Assembly: GCA_039817825.1 (NCBI GenBank)
Contig: JBCBVA010000114.1
Coordinates: forward strand, 1 to 12,412
DNA: 12,412 nt
Direction of reading: 5' to 3'
DNA from: PCC-7336 sp039817825
GTDB lineage: Bacteria > Cyanobacteriota > Cyanobacteriia > Thermostichales > PCC-7336
A model generated the notes under the pieces. The model was given only the letters and a program-made list of their open reading frames with translations. It had not been told where the DNA came from and made no database searches. Both the position numbers and the translations under genes were made by a program. Positions within the stretch are counted from its first letter, which is position 1, and the number at the start of each line of letters is the position of its first letter. Positions 1 to 7,067 of this stretch are shown here, piece by piece.

Positions 1-229
1 TTGCCTGGATTTGAGTTAAATCTAATTCCGTTATTCGCAGACTTATAGGTGTTTCGCTCACTTGAAAAGCAAGAACCCATTCACTTCTTTTGAGCTCTTG
101 TAAGACCCAACTTTGACCTCAAGACTTGTTGTGTAAATCTTCCAAAATGTTTATTTAAATACTCAGTGCTATTGCAAGAGATAATCCTGCCTCTGGGTAC
201 TTTACGGAGTGTAGTTTTCGGTACAACAG
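1..229. other. Leader region, no confident gene
   Basis: No gene is certain here. On the minus strand, positions 119 down to 1 stay open after a TGA and run off the window edge; the only usable start is a GTG at 61-59, giving a peptide beginning MSETPISLRITELDL. It lacks a clear Shine-Dalgarno site, so it could be the 5' end of a divergent gene or chance. On the plus strand the segment holds the probable promoter of the exported protein gene at 230. Confidence 0.3.
129..157 (+). promoter_or_regulatory. Possible sigma70-type promoter for the 230-700 gene
   Basis: TTGTGT (129-134) and TATTTA (152-157) are separated by 17 bases, close to the consensus spacing of a housekeeping promoter, in an AT-rich patch. 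Transcription would begin near 165 and leave a leader of about 65 bases. This is inferred from sequence only; the -35 box is poor. Confidence 0.3.
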
Positions 230-700
230 ATGAAGTTGAGACCAACCATTGCTGCTGGCATTCTTGCTTTGTCCCTACCGTTCATTCACACGAACATCAG
301 CCACTCCGCTGAGCCCGTTCTGTCCCAAGACGGAAAGATCCACCAAGGCTGGCAAGAGCTATTACAAGCAGATCCCGATCGCGCTATTGAAGGAGATGTC
401 AGAATCATCAACGGCGATCGGCGGCTGTCGCCGGTTTCATTCACAGCCAACGTACACGAACTCGACAACGGCGATCTGATCTTACGCATTGACTATGCCG
501 CTCGGAGTTTTGACGTGCATGTCGAGAATCTCAAGCCAAACAGCATGACCTATTCCCACGGTTTGGGACGGTTTGACGATATTGTTGGCTACTATTTACC
601 GGCTGAGAACACCCTACAGTTTTGGGGGCCTATTGAAGAGCGCAACGGCGAAATGGTAAGAACAACACGCAACTTTCAGTTAGATCGCTCCTTGTTCTAA
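230..700 (+). CDS. Exported protein of unknown function
   Basis: A 156-residue protein that I do not recognise. Residues 1-27 form a classic Sec signal peptide: basic start (MKLRP), hydrophobic core (IAAGILALSLPFI), and a likely cleavage site after SHSA. The mature part is about 129 residues, without further membrane segments or cysteines, and its alternating polar/hydrophobic pattern (for example NGDLILRIDYAARSFDVHV) suggests a mostly beta fold. It is therefore probably periplasmic or lumenal. A Shine-Dalgarno site is not obvious directly before ATG 230 (GGAG at 206-209 is too far away), but the signal peptide supports this start. The gene is convergent with the TPR gene, whose stop is 54 bases away. 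Codon choice and GATCG content match the neighbouring core genes. Confidence 0.8.
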   Translation: MKLRPTIAAGILALSLPFIHTNISHSAEPVLSQDGKIHQGWQELLQADPDRAIEGDVRIINGDRRLSPVSFTANVHELDNGDLILRIDYAARSFDVHVENLKPNSMTYSHGLGRFDDIVGYYLPAENTLQFWGPIEERNGEMVRTTRNFQLDRSLF

Positions 701-754
701 TCGCACGTTTCACAGGGAGCATGACTCCACCAGTCACTGCCTGTATATTTCCTG

Positions 755-1762
755 TCACTCAGTCTGTTCGACATCTGTATCCGCTTCCTGCTTGGCAAGA
801 TCGGCGGCATAGGCACGGTAGCCCTTAGCGATCTCGCGAATGCGATCGCCCGCCTGCCTAGGGGCCAACTCTTCGGCTAGCTCAAACATCACCTGCGCTT
901 CGCCAAAATTACGCTTGCCCTCCGGCGCAGTGCTCAACATCAACGCCTTTTCCAATGCCGGTCGAAAATCCTCCGGATCGCTGTTCAACAAGCGGTCGTA
1001 CACCCCCATGGCCTTATCAAACCGATCGCCTGCCCGGTATGCTTTTGCTAATAAGAGAGAGGTTTCCACAAACCCATCCCCACCTCTCACTTTCGATTCC
1101 AATCGAGCGATCGCGGCATTGGTCTGTCCGGCCGCAATTTCCGCATTCACCAAGGTGTCCAAGACATCTGTCCGAGTAGGGTGCGTAGCGTAAACCGCTT
1201 TCAGAGTCCGCAATCCCTCATCCGAGCGATCTGTCTGCAACTGCAACTGTCCCAGCTGTAATGCTAAATCGACCCGCTCGGGGTTCAGTTCCTTCAGGTG
1301 TGCCAGTGGAGCGATCGCATCCGGTAGCCGCCCGAGCTGAAACAGATCGGAGACCAGCCCCTGCAATGCCGTCTGGTTATCCGGTTCCTGCGCCAGCACC
1401 TCTTCATATCGAGCCACCCCCTGTTCGAGCTGGTCCACAGATAGCCGATTGCTGGAGAACGAACGGCTCCAATCCAAGCTTTTGATCGCCCCCAAGGCTG
1501 GCAGGAACGAAAAACTCACAAATGCCAGTACCGCAGCAATCAACACCGCGCGGAATCCCCAACTCCGGCCTGCCCCTCCTGCCGATTGGGATTTGGCAGA
1601 CTGTGCCGACTCTTTCTCCTCGCGAGCTTTTCGTCTGGCCTTCAATTTCGCCGTTGCCCGCGTTTCAAATACCGGCTGGGAGCGATCGCTAGGATTCTTA
1701 CCTGATTTTTTTGTCGACTTACCTGATTTCGATTTACCGCCAGATTTCGATCGCTTACCCAT
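755..1762 (-). CDS. Membrane-anchored TPR-repeat protein
   Basis: A 335-residue protein. Residues 1-65 are a disordered, strongly basic head rich in Lys, Ser and Gly (starting MGKRSKSGGKSKSGKS), followed by a positive cluster (KLKARRKAREEK). One membrane segment lies at about 70-92 (GFRAVLIAAVLAFVSFSFL). From about 110 to 325 there are tandem tetratricopeptide-type helix pairs with the usual Ala/Gly/Leu and Pro-spaced pattern (EEVLAQEPDNQTALQGL, YDRLLNSDPEDFRPAL). TPR domains bind other proteins, so a scaffold or assembly role at the cytoplasmic or thylakoid membrane is likely; the partner is unknown. The open frame extends 21 codons upstream to 1825, but ATG 1762 is preferred because GGAGGG (1777-1772) sits 9 bases before it. 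The gene contains four HIP1 octamers. Topology is inferred: basic head inside, TPR part on the far side. Confidence 0.85.
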   Translation of the reverse strand: MGKRSKSGGKSKSGKSTKKSGKNPSDRSQPVFETRATAKLKARRKAREEKESAQSAKSQSAGGAGRSWGFRAVLIAAVLAFVSFSFLPALGAIKSLDWSRSFSSNRLSVDQLEQGVARYEEVLAQEPDNQTALQGLVSDLFQLGRLPDAIAPLAHLKELNPERVDLALQLGQLQLQTDRSDEGLRTLKAVYATHPTRTDVLDTLVNAEIAAGQTNAAIARLESKVRGGDGFVETSLLLAKAYRAGDRFDKAMGVYDRLLNSDPEDFRPALEKALMLSTAPEGKRNFGEAQVMFELAEELAPRQAGDRIREIAKGYRAYAADLAKQEADTDVEQTE

Positions 1763-2399
1763 ACCCCCGATCCCTCCAGGAAAGACTGTCCTTAGTGACT
1801 GGTGAACGTTTTCAGCAGAAGCCAAGTTGTGACGGCACCATTGTCTCCGCTTTGCTATGGTCGGCCTGTACAGTGCTCGACTCGTGCAGTGCTCGGTATG
1901 AACAATTGCCAGTCCAAATGTAGGTGCCGCCGCTAGGACCGATCTCGCTCGTTCTCCTACCAGCTAATGCTAGCGAATCACTGTCTAACTTGACTGGCAA
2001 CCCTTCAGCGAACGGTCTTACCCGCTATCGAGTTGGTTCGTTTAGCGCGATCGTCTCACTCGTCTACCGCAAAGCCTCCAGAAACATGAACAGCTCTATC
2101 TCAGCAGTACCATCACTCCGGTAATGATGTCCCACTCATGCCTTTTTTGACTTCCATATATGCAAAAACCGTTTCACAGCAATCGATTTACAACGTCCTT
2201 GACCGAGACGGTCAAGACACCAAGCTATGTGTAATTGAAGGGTCAAGCATTTTCAGCTAAAACCATAGTACTGATACACTGCGGTTTGCTACGTTAACTA
2301 GCCTCCAGTCTTGTCTCAGTTACTTGACGTCCCTCAATCAGGCGCGGTCAACCCCAGACTCAGCTTGACTTAGCAGGCTCCATCGCTAGAACGATCGCC
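1763..2399. other. Long spacer without a convincing gene
   Basis: Short open frames of 60-70 codons on both strands (for example 1924-2124 plus, 1812-2000 minus) lack Shine-Dalgarno sites and recognisable domains, so I do not call them. The right half is more AT-rich and includes a T6 run (about 2142-2147) and a perfect palindrome at 2198-2216. It should contain the promoters of the TPR gene (leftward) and of the 2400 gene (rightward), but I see no strong -35/-10 pair. Confidence 0.5.
2198..2216. repeat. Perfect inverted repeat, 8-bp arms
   Basis: CTTGACCG, AGA, CGGTCAAG: two exact 8-base arms around a 3-base centre, about 185 bases before the start of the 2400 gene. As DNA it resembles a dimeric regulator operator; as RNA it would be a small hairpin, but no T-tract follows, so a terminator is unlikely. 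The function is inferred from symmetry only. Confidence 0.5.
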
Positions 2400-3371
2400 A
2401 TGACAGAGCACAGCGCTCCTACCCCTCCAAGACCTCCCAAACAGCCCTCAGCCGCTAGCCCTAGGCCCTCCTCCACCAGTTCAGGAGTGACGGCAGCCAC
2501 CAGCTCTGGCGCTCCATCAACTGGCGACACATCCCTCGGAGTTCGCTATCACCCCATTGCTCCCCCCGATACGCCAATGCAGTTTCGAGCGGTGGGTGTT
2601 GTGGAGGGGCGCTATGTCCCCTCCGACGAGCAATTTACGCGAGGAACGCTGATCACTCCAGACGGTGAAGACATCAACGCCGTTCTGTTGGGACGTGTTA
2701 TGAGCTTGGTTCGAAAGTACATCCAGGACGATCGCGACTATTTATGGGTGGTCTATCCCCGGACAGGAGCGAAGACTAAGCAAGAGCGACTGCACGTTCA
2801 GATCTCGGGAGTGTGGGCTCCGGAGGAAATGGGCCCCATCGGCACCGATCCCCACGCAGAGGAGGCGCAGGAGGCGGATAGCGAGGTATCGGATGACTCC
2901 AATGGTGACGACACCACCGCAGAAGCGGCGTCCGGTCCTCAAGCACTCCCTCCCAAGCCCCCTTCCACCGATGTAGAACCCGACATGTTCTCTATCCGTG
3001 GTGAAGTGGTGCGACAGAAATCCGAGGAAAGTGCCCTCACGGTAAAAATCGTCCAAAGTGCTCGTAAAAACTCTTCGAAATCGAAGCCCAGCTCCTTCAA
3101 GCTCAATCTGCATGGCGTTTTACCTTCCCACGCCTTAGGCGAGTTCTGGGATTTTGAGGTGAAGCGACAAGGCAGCATGCTGGAGGTTGTCAAAGGGGTC
3201 TCGATTGGCCCAGCTCCCAAACCCAAGCCACGTAAAAATCGCAATAAAGGCGGAAGTGGTGCTGGAGGCGACAAGCCGCGTCCACGACCTCGGGGGCGAT
3301 CTGGGGGCGACGACAAGCACGAACGTCCTGCTCCTCCTAAGCCGCGTAGCTCTTCAAGGCCTGACGGATAA
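2400..3371 (+). CDS. Conserved-looking protein with acidic linker and basic tail, unknown function
   Basis: A 323-residue soluble protein with no signal peptide or membrane segment. Layout: a Pro/Ser/Thr-rich disordered head (1-58); a first compact part (about 60-142, FRAVGVVEGRYVPSDEQF to VQISGVWAPEE); an acidic linker (about 148-178, many Glu/Asp); a second compact part (about 195-270, FSIRGEVVRQKSEESALTV to LEVVKGVSIGP); and a Pro/Lys/Arg/Gly tail (271-323, with PKPKPRKNRNKGG and PRPRPRGR). The two compact parts both read like short beta-strand barrels with a similar opening (FRAVGVVEGR / FSIRGEVVRQ), and the basic tail suggests nucleic-acid or ribosome binding. That role is inference from composition. 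It resembles cyanobacterial conserved hypothetical proteins, but I cannot name a family. folC follows in the same direction after 88 bases with no evident terminator, so the two may be co-transcribed. Confidence 0.8.
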   Translation: MTEHSAPTPPRPPKQPSAASPRPSSTSSGVTAATSSGAPSTGDTSLGVRYHPIAPPDTPMQFRAVGVVEGRYVPSDEQFTRGTLITPDGEDINAVLLGRVMSLVRKYIQDDRDYLWVVYPRTGAKTKQERLHVQISGVWAPEEMGPIGTDPHAEEAQEADSEVSDDSNGDDTTAEAASGPQALPPKPPSTDVEPDMFSIRGEVVRQKSEESALTVKIVQSARKNSSKSKPSSFKLNLHGVLPSHALGEFWDFEVKRQGSMLEVVKGVSIGPAPKPKPRKNRNKGGSGAGGDKPRPRPRGRSGGDDKHERPAPPKPRSSSRPDG

Positions 3372-3459
3372 AGTCTTTTGCTTAATCTCTAAGATCTTGC
3401 CTCCCGCTGGTCCGAGCTGGGTAGGGCTGGTGCATGTCGTATCGTTTGGACATCGCAGC

Positions 3460-4770
3460 ATGGCGGTATCTCAACCTCCATCGACTTTCGAGCCTGCAGC
3501 GTATCTCCACTCTCTCGGTCGATTCGGCGTGCAACTGGGGCTCGATCGCATGCTGGCCCTTCTCCAGGTGTTAGACCGGCCCCAGCAATCTATTCCGGTT
3601 ATCCACGTTGCTGGTACGAATGGCAAGGGGTCTGTGTGCGCCACGCTATCTACCGTTCTGAGCAAGGCAGGGTATACGGTTGGTCGGTATACCTCCCCCC
3701 ATCTGGTCAGTTGGCGGGAGCGACTCTGCATCAATGGCGAGCCGATTTCTGCGGCAGATTGGCAGCAGGTGTTGTGGCACGTGAAAGAGGCGCTGGTTGA
3801 CTATCCCGGCACCTGCGAACCTCCTACACAGTTCGAAATTGTGACGGCAGCCGCTTGGCTGTATTTCCAGCAGCAGGCGGTAGATGTGGCTGTGTTGGAA
3901 GTGGGGCTGGGGGGGCGGCTGGATGCGACGAATGCAGATATTTCCCCTTGCGTGTCTGTCATTACTCCAATTGGTCGAGATCACTGGCAGCGGTTGGGGG
4001 AGACACTGACCGAGATTGCCGGAGAGAAAGCTGGGATTATTAAGCCGCAGGTCCCTGTTGTGTGCGCACCCCAAGCTCCTGAGGCACTGTCTGTCATTAC
4101 TCAGACAGCTAAAGAGAGAGAGGCTCCACTGGTCGTCGTCTCACCTGCGCAATGGACGGGTGACTTTCGCATTTGCTGGCAGGATCGACCCTATCAATTG
4201 AGCTTGTTGGGAGATGCCCAGCTCAGCAATGTGGCTGTGGTGTTAGAGGCCATTGCTCAACTGCGTCAGCAGGGATGGACAATTCCCGAGGAGGCAATCC
4301 AAACGGGGCTAGCAACTACCCGTTGGTTGGGTCGCCTGCAGTGGGCTCGACTGGGCGATCGCAAGGTGCTTTTAGATGGTGCTCATAACGTTCCGGCGGC
4401 GGAGATTTTGCGCCAATTTCTCGATCGCCAGTTTCCCAATTCCTCTGTCACCTGGTGCGTGGGCATGCTGACCACCAAGGATGCCACAGGCATTTTCAAG
4501 GCACTGCTGCGTTCGGGCGATCGTCTCTACACCTTGCCCATTCAAGATCACCTGGCGTTTTCTCCCGATGAGTTATTGGCGATCGCTGGTGACACTGGAG
4601 TTCCACTGCAGGACACGCAAACAATTCAGCAGCTAGATGAAATAAACAACTTCCTCGCGCAATTGCCAGTTCTCAACCCATCACTGAACAATGCCGATCC
4701 CATCGTTATCTGCGGTTCCCTCTACATGCTGGGCCAGTTGATGGAGCGCTATCCTCAGCTGATGGAGTAA
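3460..4770 (+). CDS. folC: Bifunctional dihydrofolate synthase / folylpolyglutamate synthase
   Basis: A Mur-ligase-family enzyme that joins L-glutamate to dihydropteroate and then adds further glutamates to reduced folates, using ATP, in the cytoplasm. In the 436-residue form the hallmark motifs are all present: P-loop GTNGKGS (52-58), TSPHL (78-82), GLGGRLDATN (149-158), IAGEKAGIIK (186-195, with the Lys expected to be carbamylated), TRWLGRLQ (287-294), LLDGAHN (304-310) and GSLYMLG (419-425). Length is normal for FolC (about 420-440). The frame stays open back to 3187, inside the 3' part of the upstream gene, but those extra 91 codons show no FolC homology and read out of frame across the neighbour; ATG 3460 places the YLHSLGRFGVQLGLDRM helix at the usual N-terminus. 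A GTG at 3430 is an alternative. Two HIP1 octamers lie within. Nothing looks defective. Confidence 0.96.
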   Translation: MAVSQPPSTFEPAAYLHSLGRFGVQLGLDRMLALLQVLDRPQQSIPVIHVAGTNGKGSVCATLSTVLSKAGYTVGRYTSPHLVSWRERLCINGEPISAADWQQVLWHVKEALVDYPGTCEPPTQFEIVTAAAWLYFQQQAVDVAVLEVGLGGRLDATNADISPCVSVITPIGRDHWQRLGETLTEIAGEKAGIIKPQVPVVCAPQAPEALSVITQTAKEREAPLVVVSPAQWTGDFRICWQDRPYQLSLLGDAQLSNVAVVLEAIAQLRQQGWTIPEEAIQTGLATTRWLGRLQWARLGDRKVLLDGAHNVPAAEILRQFLDRQFPNSSVTWCVGMLTTKDATGIFKALLRSGDRLYTLPIQDHLAFSPDELLAIAGDTGVPLQDTQTIQQLDEINNFLAQLPVLNPSLNNADPIVICGSLYMLGQLMERYPQLME

Positions 4771-5073
4771 AAGTTTAGTTCAGGCAAGCACCCCCTGCGA
4801 ATTCCCACACTCTGTCTGATGTGAGTGCGATCGTTTGCCTCACAGCCTTACAAGCTGATGGATAGAGTTGCAGGGTAAAGTTGACGATACCGACAGGCAT
4901 TTTAATCGGCAGTTCCAACAGGTATTACCACCCCCGTCGAGCAGCATCCATGTCTCCGTATAACCCTTCTCCCGCACAACACTCTTCTCTAACGCAGCAA
5001 TTTTCTCGAACGTGCAGACACCAATCCCGATGATTCACTCTCTTCGCGCCCCAACAACAGGAGCATCAGACCG
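4771..5073. other. Spacer between folC and the DUF445 gene
   Basis: About 300 bases with no credible gene on either strand. A TTGACG hexamer (4881-4886) could be a -35 box for the DUF445 gene, but no good -10 box lies at the right distance. No strong terminator follows folC. The only clear signal is the Shine-Dalgarno AGGAG (5059-5063) of the next gene. Confidence 0.5.
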
Positions 5074-6297
5074 TTGAGCACTTGGGTTTATGTCATCCCA
5101 CCACTGGCTGGCTTGGTGATTGGGTATTTCACCAACGACATTGCCATTAAAATGCTGTTTCGCCCCTATCGAGCCTACTATCTCGGTAAATTCCAGCTTC
5201 CATTCACCCCCGGTCTCATTCCCCAAAATCAATCCCGTCTGGCCCAGAAAATTTCAGACGCCATTATGGGCTCGCTCCTCACCCCCGAGGAACTGCAAAA
5301 ACTGGCCCGCCGTCTGCTGGAGCCGGAGCGAGTGAAGGGTGCGATCCAGTGGTTGTTAGAGCTAGCTGTCGATCGCCTGCAAAATCCGAAACAGCAAGAA
5401 CAAACTGCTGTCGTCTTGGGGCACATTCTGGCGGATTTGTTCGGCGAATCGCTGCCCCGCCTGATTCGAGCGCTGGCCCGACAGGAGAATTTTTTAGAAG
5501 AACAACTCAACCAAATTTTCGACAGCGTTCTGCTGGAAGTGCGACTGTCCCCCAGCCAAGCTCAACAGCTATCGCAGTGGGTGTTAGACCAAGTCATACC
5601 CCCCAACATCTTGCGACAGGGGTTGGTGGACTTCCTAACCGATCGCAATATCGAAGCTCTGGATGAAGAATTTCGCGAACGGGCCACCGGTTCCTACTGG
5701 GTGGTGGCCAACTTATTCGGCCTCAAAAACGCCCTTACCCGCCTCCGTTCCTACTGTTTGGATGACCCCGAGGGGGCCGACGAAATCCTGGAAGAACTCT
5801 TGGGTGCTTTGGGTGCTCAACGCCGCCTGGCAGAACTCTCCCAAAACCTATCCCTGCAAAATTTACCGGTGTCTACCGTGCGCCAGTTACGACAAGCCAT
5901 GCGCGAAAGCGTGCGTGACTTCCTGCGAGAAAACGGTGGTGCTCTCCTGCAAGATCTGAGCAATTCCATCAACTGGACCAGCGTGGCCAAACTCGTTCTC
6001 GCTCGCCTGCAGCGTTCCTCTGTCCTCGACACCGCTATCCCTCAAATCAGCGCCGATCTCGCCAATATTCTCAAGCGCTACCTCGATCGCGATCTGGAAT
6101 CCCTCATGACCCAAGTGATTCCGATCCTAAATATCGACAAAGTCATCGTCGATCGCGTCAACGCCACCCCCCCCGAAAACCTAGAACAAGCCATTCAGGA
6201 CATCGTGCGCAGCGAGCTACAGGCGATCGTCAACCTGGGAGGAATCCTGGGCTTCCTCGTCGGCTGCATCCAGGTCTTGATCCTGCAGCTCACCTAA
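5074..6297 (+). CDS. DUF445 / UPF0754 family membrane protein
   Basis: A 407-residue protein of the DUF445 (UPF0754) family, found in cyanobacteria and Firmicutes; molecular function unknown. The family signature is at the N-terminus: a membrane helix (about 5-20, VIPPLAGLVIGYFTN) running into NDIAIKMLFRPYRAYYLG and PFTPGLIPQNQ. The middle (60-380) is long, helical and amphipathic, with repeated LL/QL patterns like a coiled-coil bundle. A second membrane helix closes the protein (about 387-406, GGILGFLVGCIQVLILQL). So a hairpin topology is likely, with both ends in the membrane and the helical body on one side. The start is TTG 5074, supported by AGGAG 10 bases upstream; no ATG or GTG lies upstream in frame before it. 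The stop lies 4 bases from the stop of the convergent gene. A C8 run (6167-6174) lies within the coding part. Confidence 0.92.
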   Translation: MSTWVYVIPPLAGLVIGYFTNDIAIKMLFRPYRAYYLGKFQLPFTPGLIPQNQSRLAQKISDAIMGSLLTPEELQKLARRLLEPERVKGAIQWLLELAVDRLQNPKQQEQTAVVLGHILADLFGESLPRLIRALARQENFLEEQLNQIFDSVLLEVRLSPSQAQQLSQWVLDQVIPPNILRQGLVDFLTDRNIEALDEEFRERATGSYWVVANLFGLKNALTRLRSYCLDDPEGADEILEELLGALGAQRRLAELSQNLSLQNLPVSTVRQLRQAMRESVRDFLRENGGALLQDLSNSINWTSVAKLVLARLQRSSVLDTAIPQISADLANILKRYLDRDLESLMTQVIPILNIDKVIVDRVNATPPENLEQAIQDIVRSELQAIVNLGGILGFLVGCIQVLILQLT

Positions 6298-6315
6298 TAA
6301 GTCAGGTGTTGAGCT
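6287..6315. terminator. Possible bidirectional terminator between convergent genes
   Basis: CACCT (6291-6295) and AGGTG (6304-6308) pair around an 8-base loop, extended imperfectly by AGCT on both sides. The hairpin spans the stop codons of the DUF445 gene and of the 160-residue gene. It has no T-tract in either direction, so termination is only a suggestion from its position. Confidence 0.2.
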
Positions 6316-6784
6316 CTGTAGTGTCTAACTCTCTGAAACTCGCGGTGAAAGCAAGCAACTCTTGATAGATTTCTTCTTCCGTGCCCAGCAAGCCCAATTG
6401 AGCCAAAGCGTAGTACTCGTCAAACCAGCAAATTGGTCTGAACAGCTCAGGCACGTCGTAACCGCATTCAACATATAGATTTCGAAGTCCACGCGCCAAC
6501 GTTGGGCCGAAGTCGCCCTCTTCTCGCAGTAACGTATGGGCATCAGCCAACACAGCAGAGAGAACATCCAACTGGGCAACATCTCCGTCAAGGCGGTCAA
6601 GCATTCCCAGCACATCCAACGGATGGGACTTCGACATCAAGGAAAGGTCAATCAGGTCGCTGGAGGGAGAATCCAGCAGTTCAATCTGTCTATCTACCCA
6701 TGAAATAACATCGTCAACAGTGTGTGTCCCCAGCTGTAGACCAAGCCGATAGTAGGCTGCTGTTTTCTCCTGTAAATTCACCAT
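6302..6784 (-). CDS. 160-residue helical protein of unknown function
   Basis: I do not recognise this protein with confidence. It is soluble, acidic (about 160 residues, Leu/Asp/Glu-rich) and almost wholly helical, from MVNLQEKTAAYYRLGLQLG through TVDDVISWVDRQIELLD to EEEIYQELLAFTASFRELD. The style (small, acidic, all-helical, solitary) is like that of immunity or antitoxin-type proteins found singly in bacterial genomes, but no toxin is visible next to it; this is a weak inference. The open frame continues upstream to 6841, but those 19 residues overlap the end of another apparent reading frame, so ATG 6784 is preferred; neither start has a good Shine-Dalgarno site. It contains no CGATCG, unlike most genes here, and sits beside a broken frame, which together hint at acquired DNA. 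Confidence 0.7.
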   Translation of the reverse strand: MVNLQEKTAAYYRLGLQLGTHTVDDVISWVDRQIELLDSPSSDLIDLSLMSKSHPLDVLGMLDRLDGDVAQLDVLSAVLADAHTLLREEGDFGPTLARGLRNLYVECGYDVPELFRPICWFDEYYALAQLGLLGTEEEIYQELLAFTASFRELDTTELNT

Positions 6785-6816
6785 CCAACAGTAATCTAAT
6801 AACCAAAGATAAATGA

Positions 6817-6961
6817 CTAGTGGCCAAGGGCTAGCCCCCATTCATCTTCGCCAAGCCCCAAGCCCCATATCAAATCCAAAAGGTGCCGCTGGATCAGCAG
6901 TATTTCAGTGTACTCATCGAACCGATTGATAAAGAAAGCGATCTCTCATAGTTTCTTTCAT
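6817..6961 (-). pseudogene. Possible frameshifted small gene
   Basis: On the minus strand, ATG 6961 opens MKETMR and then leaves frame at a GAGAGA tract. In the next frame, from about 6945, a protein-like stretch follows: IAFFINRFDEYTEILL, then QRHLLDLIWGLGLGEDEW, ending ALGH and a TAG at 6819-6817. Skipping one base near 6943 joins the two parts into one peptide of about 47 residues. The amphipathic helix and GLGLGEDEW turn do not look random. The frame of the first part is open further upstream to 7045, but without an ATG. The stop is 32 bases before the 160-residue gene, so the two could once have formed an operon. Alternatives are a sequencing error, or coincidence. Confidence 0.35.
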
Positions 6962-7067
6962 ATTGCCCCCCGCAGACACACCATTCAGGCCGAGACAAGT
7001 CAATCCTACTTTTGGTAAGTAGTCTAGTTGTGTGAGATAGCGCCTTTAATCACGGCGGTGGCTAATA

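Noticed and set aside
1812..2000. Minus-strand open frame in the long spacer
   Set aside because: It has only a TTG start, no ribosome site, is short, and overlaps the region upstream of the TPR gene start.
3187..3459. N-terminal extension of folC by 91 codons
   Set aside because: It lies mostly inside the upstream gene in another frame and adds nothing found in FolC proteins.
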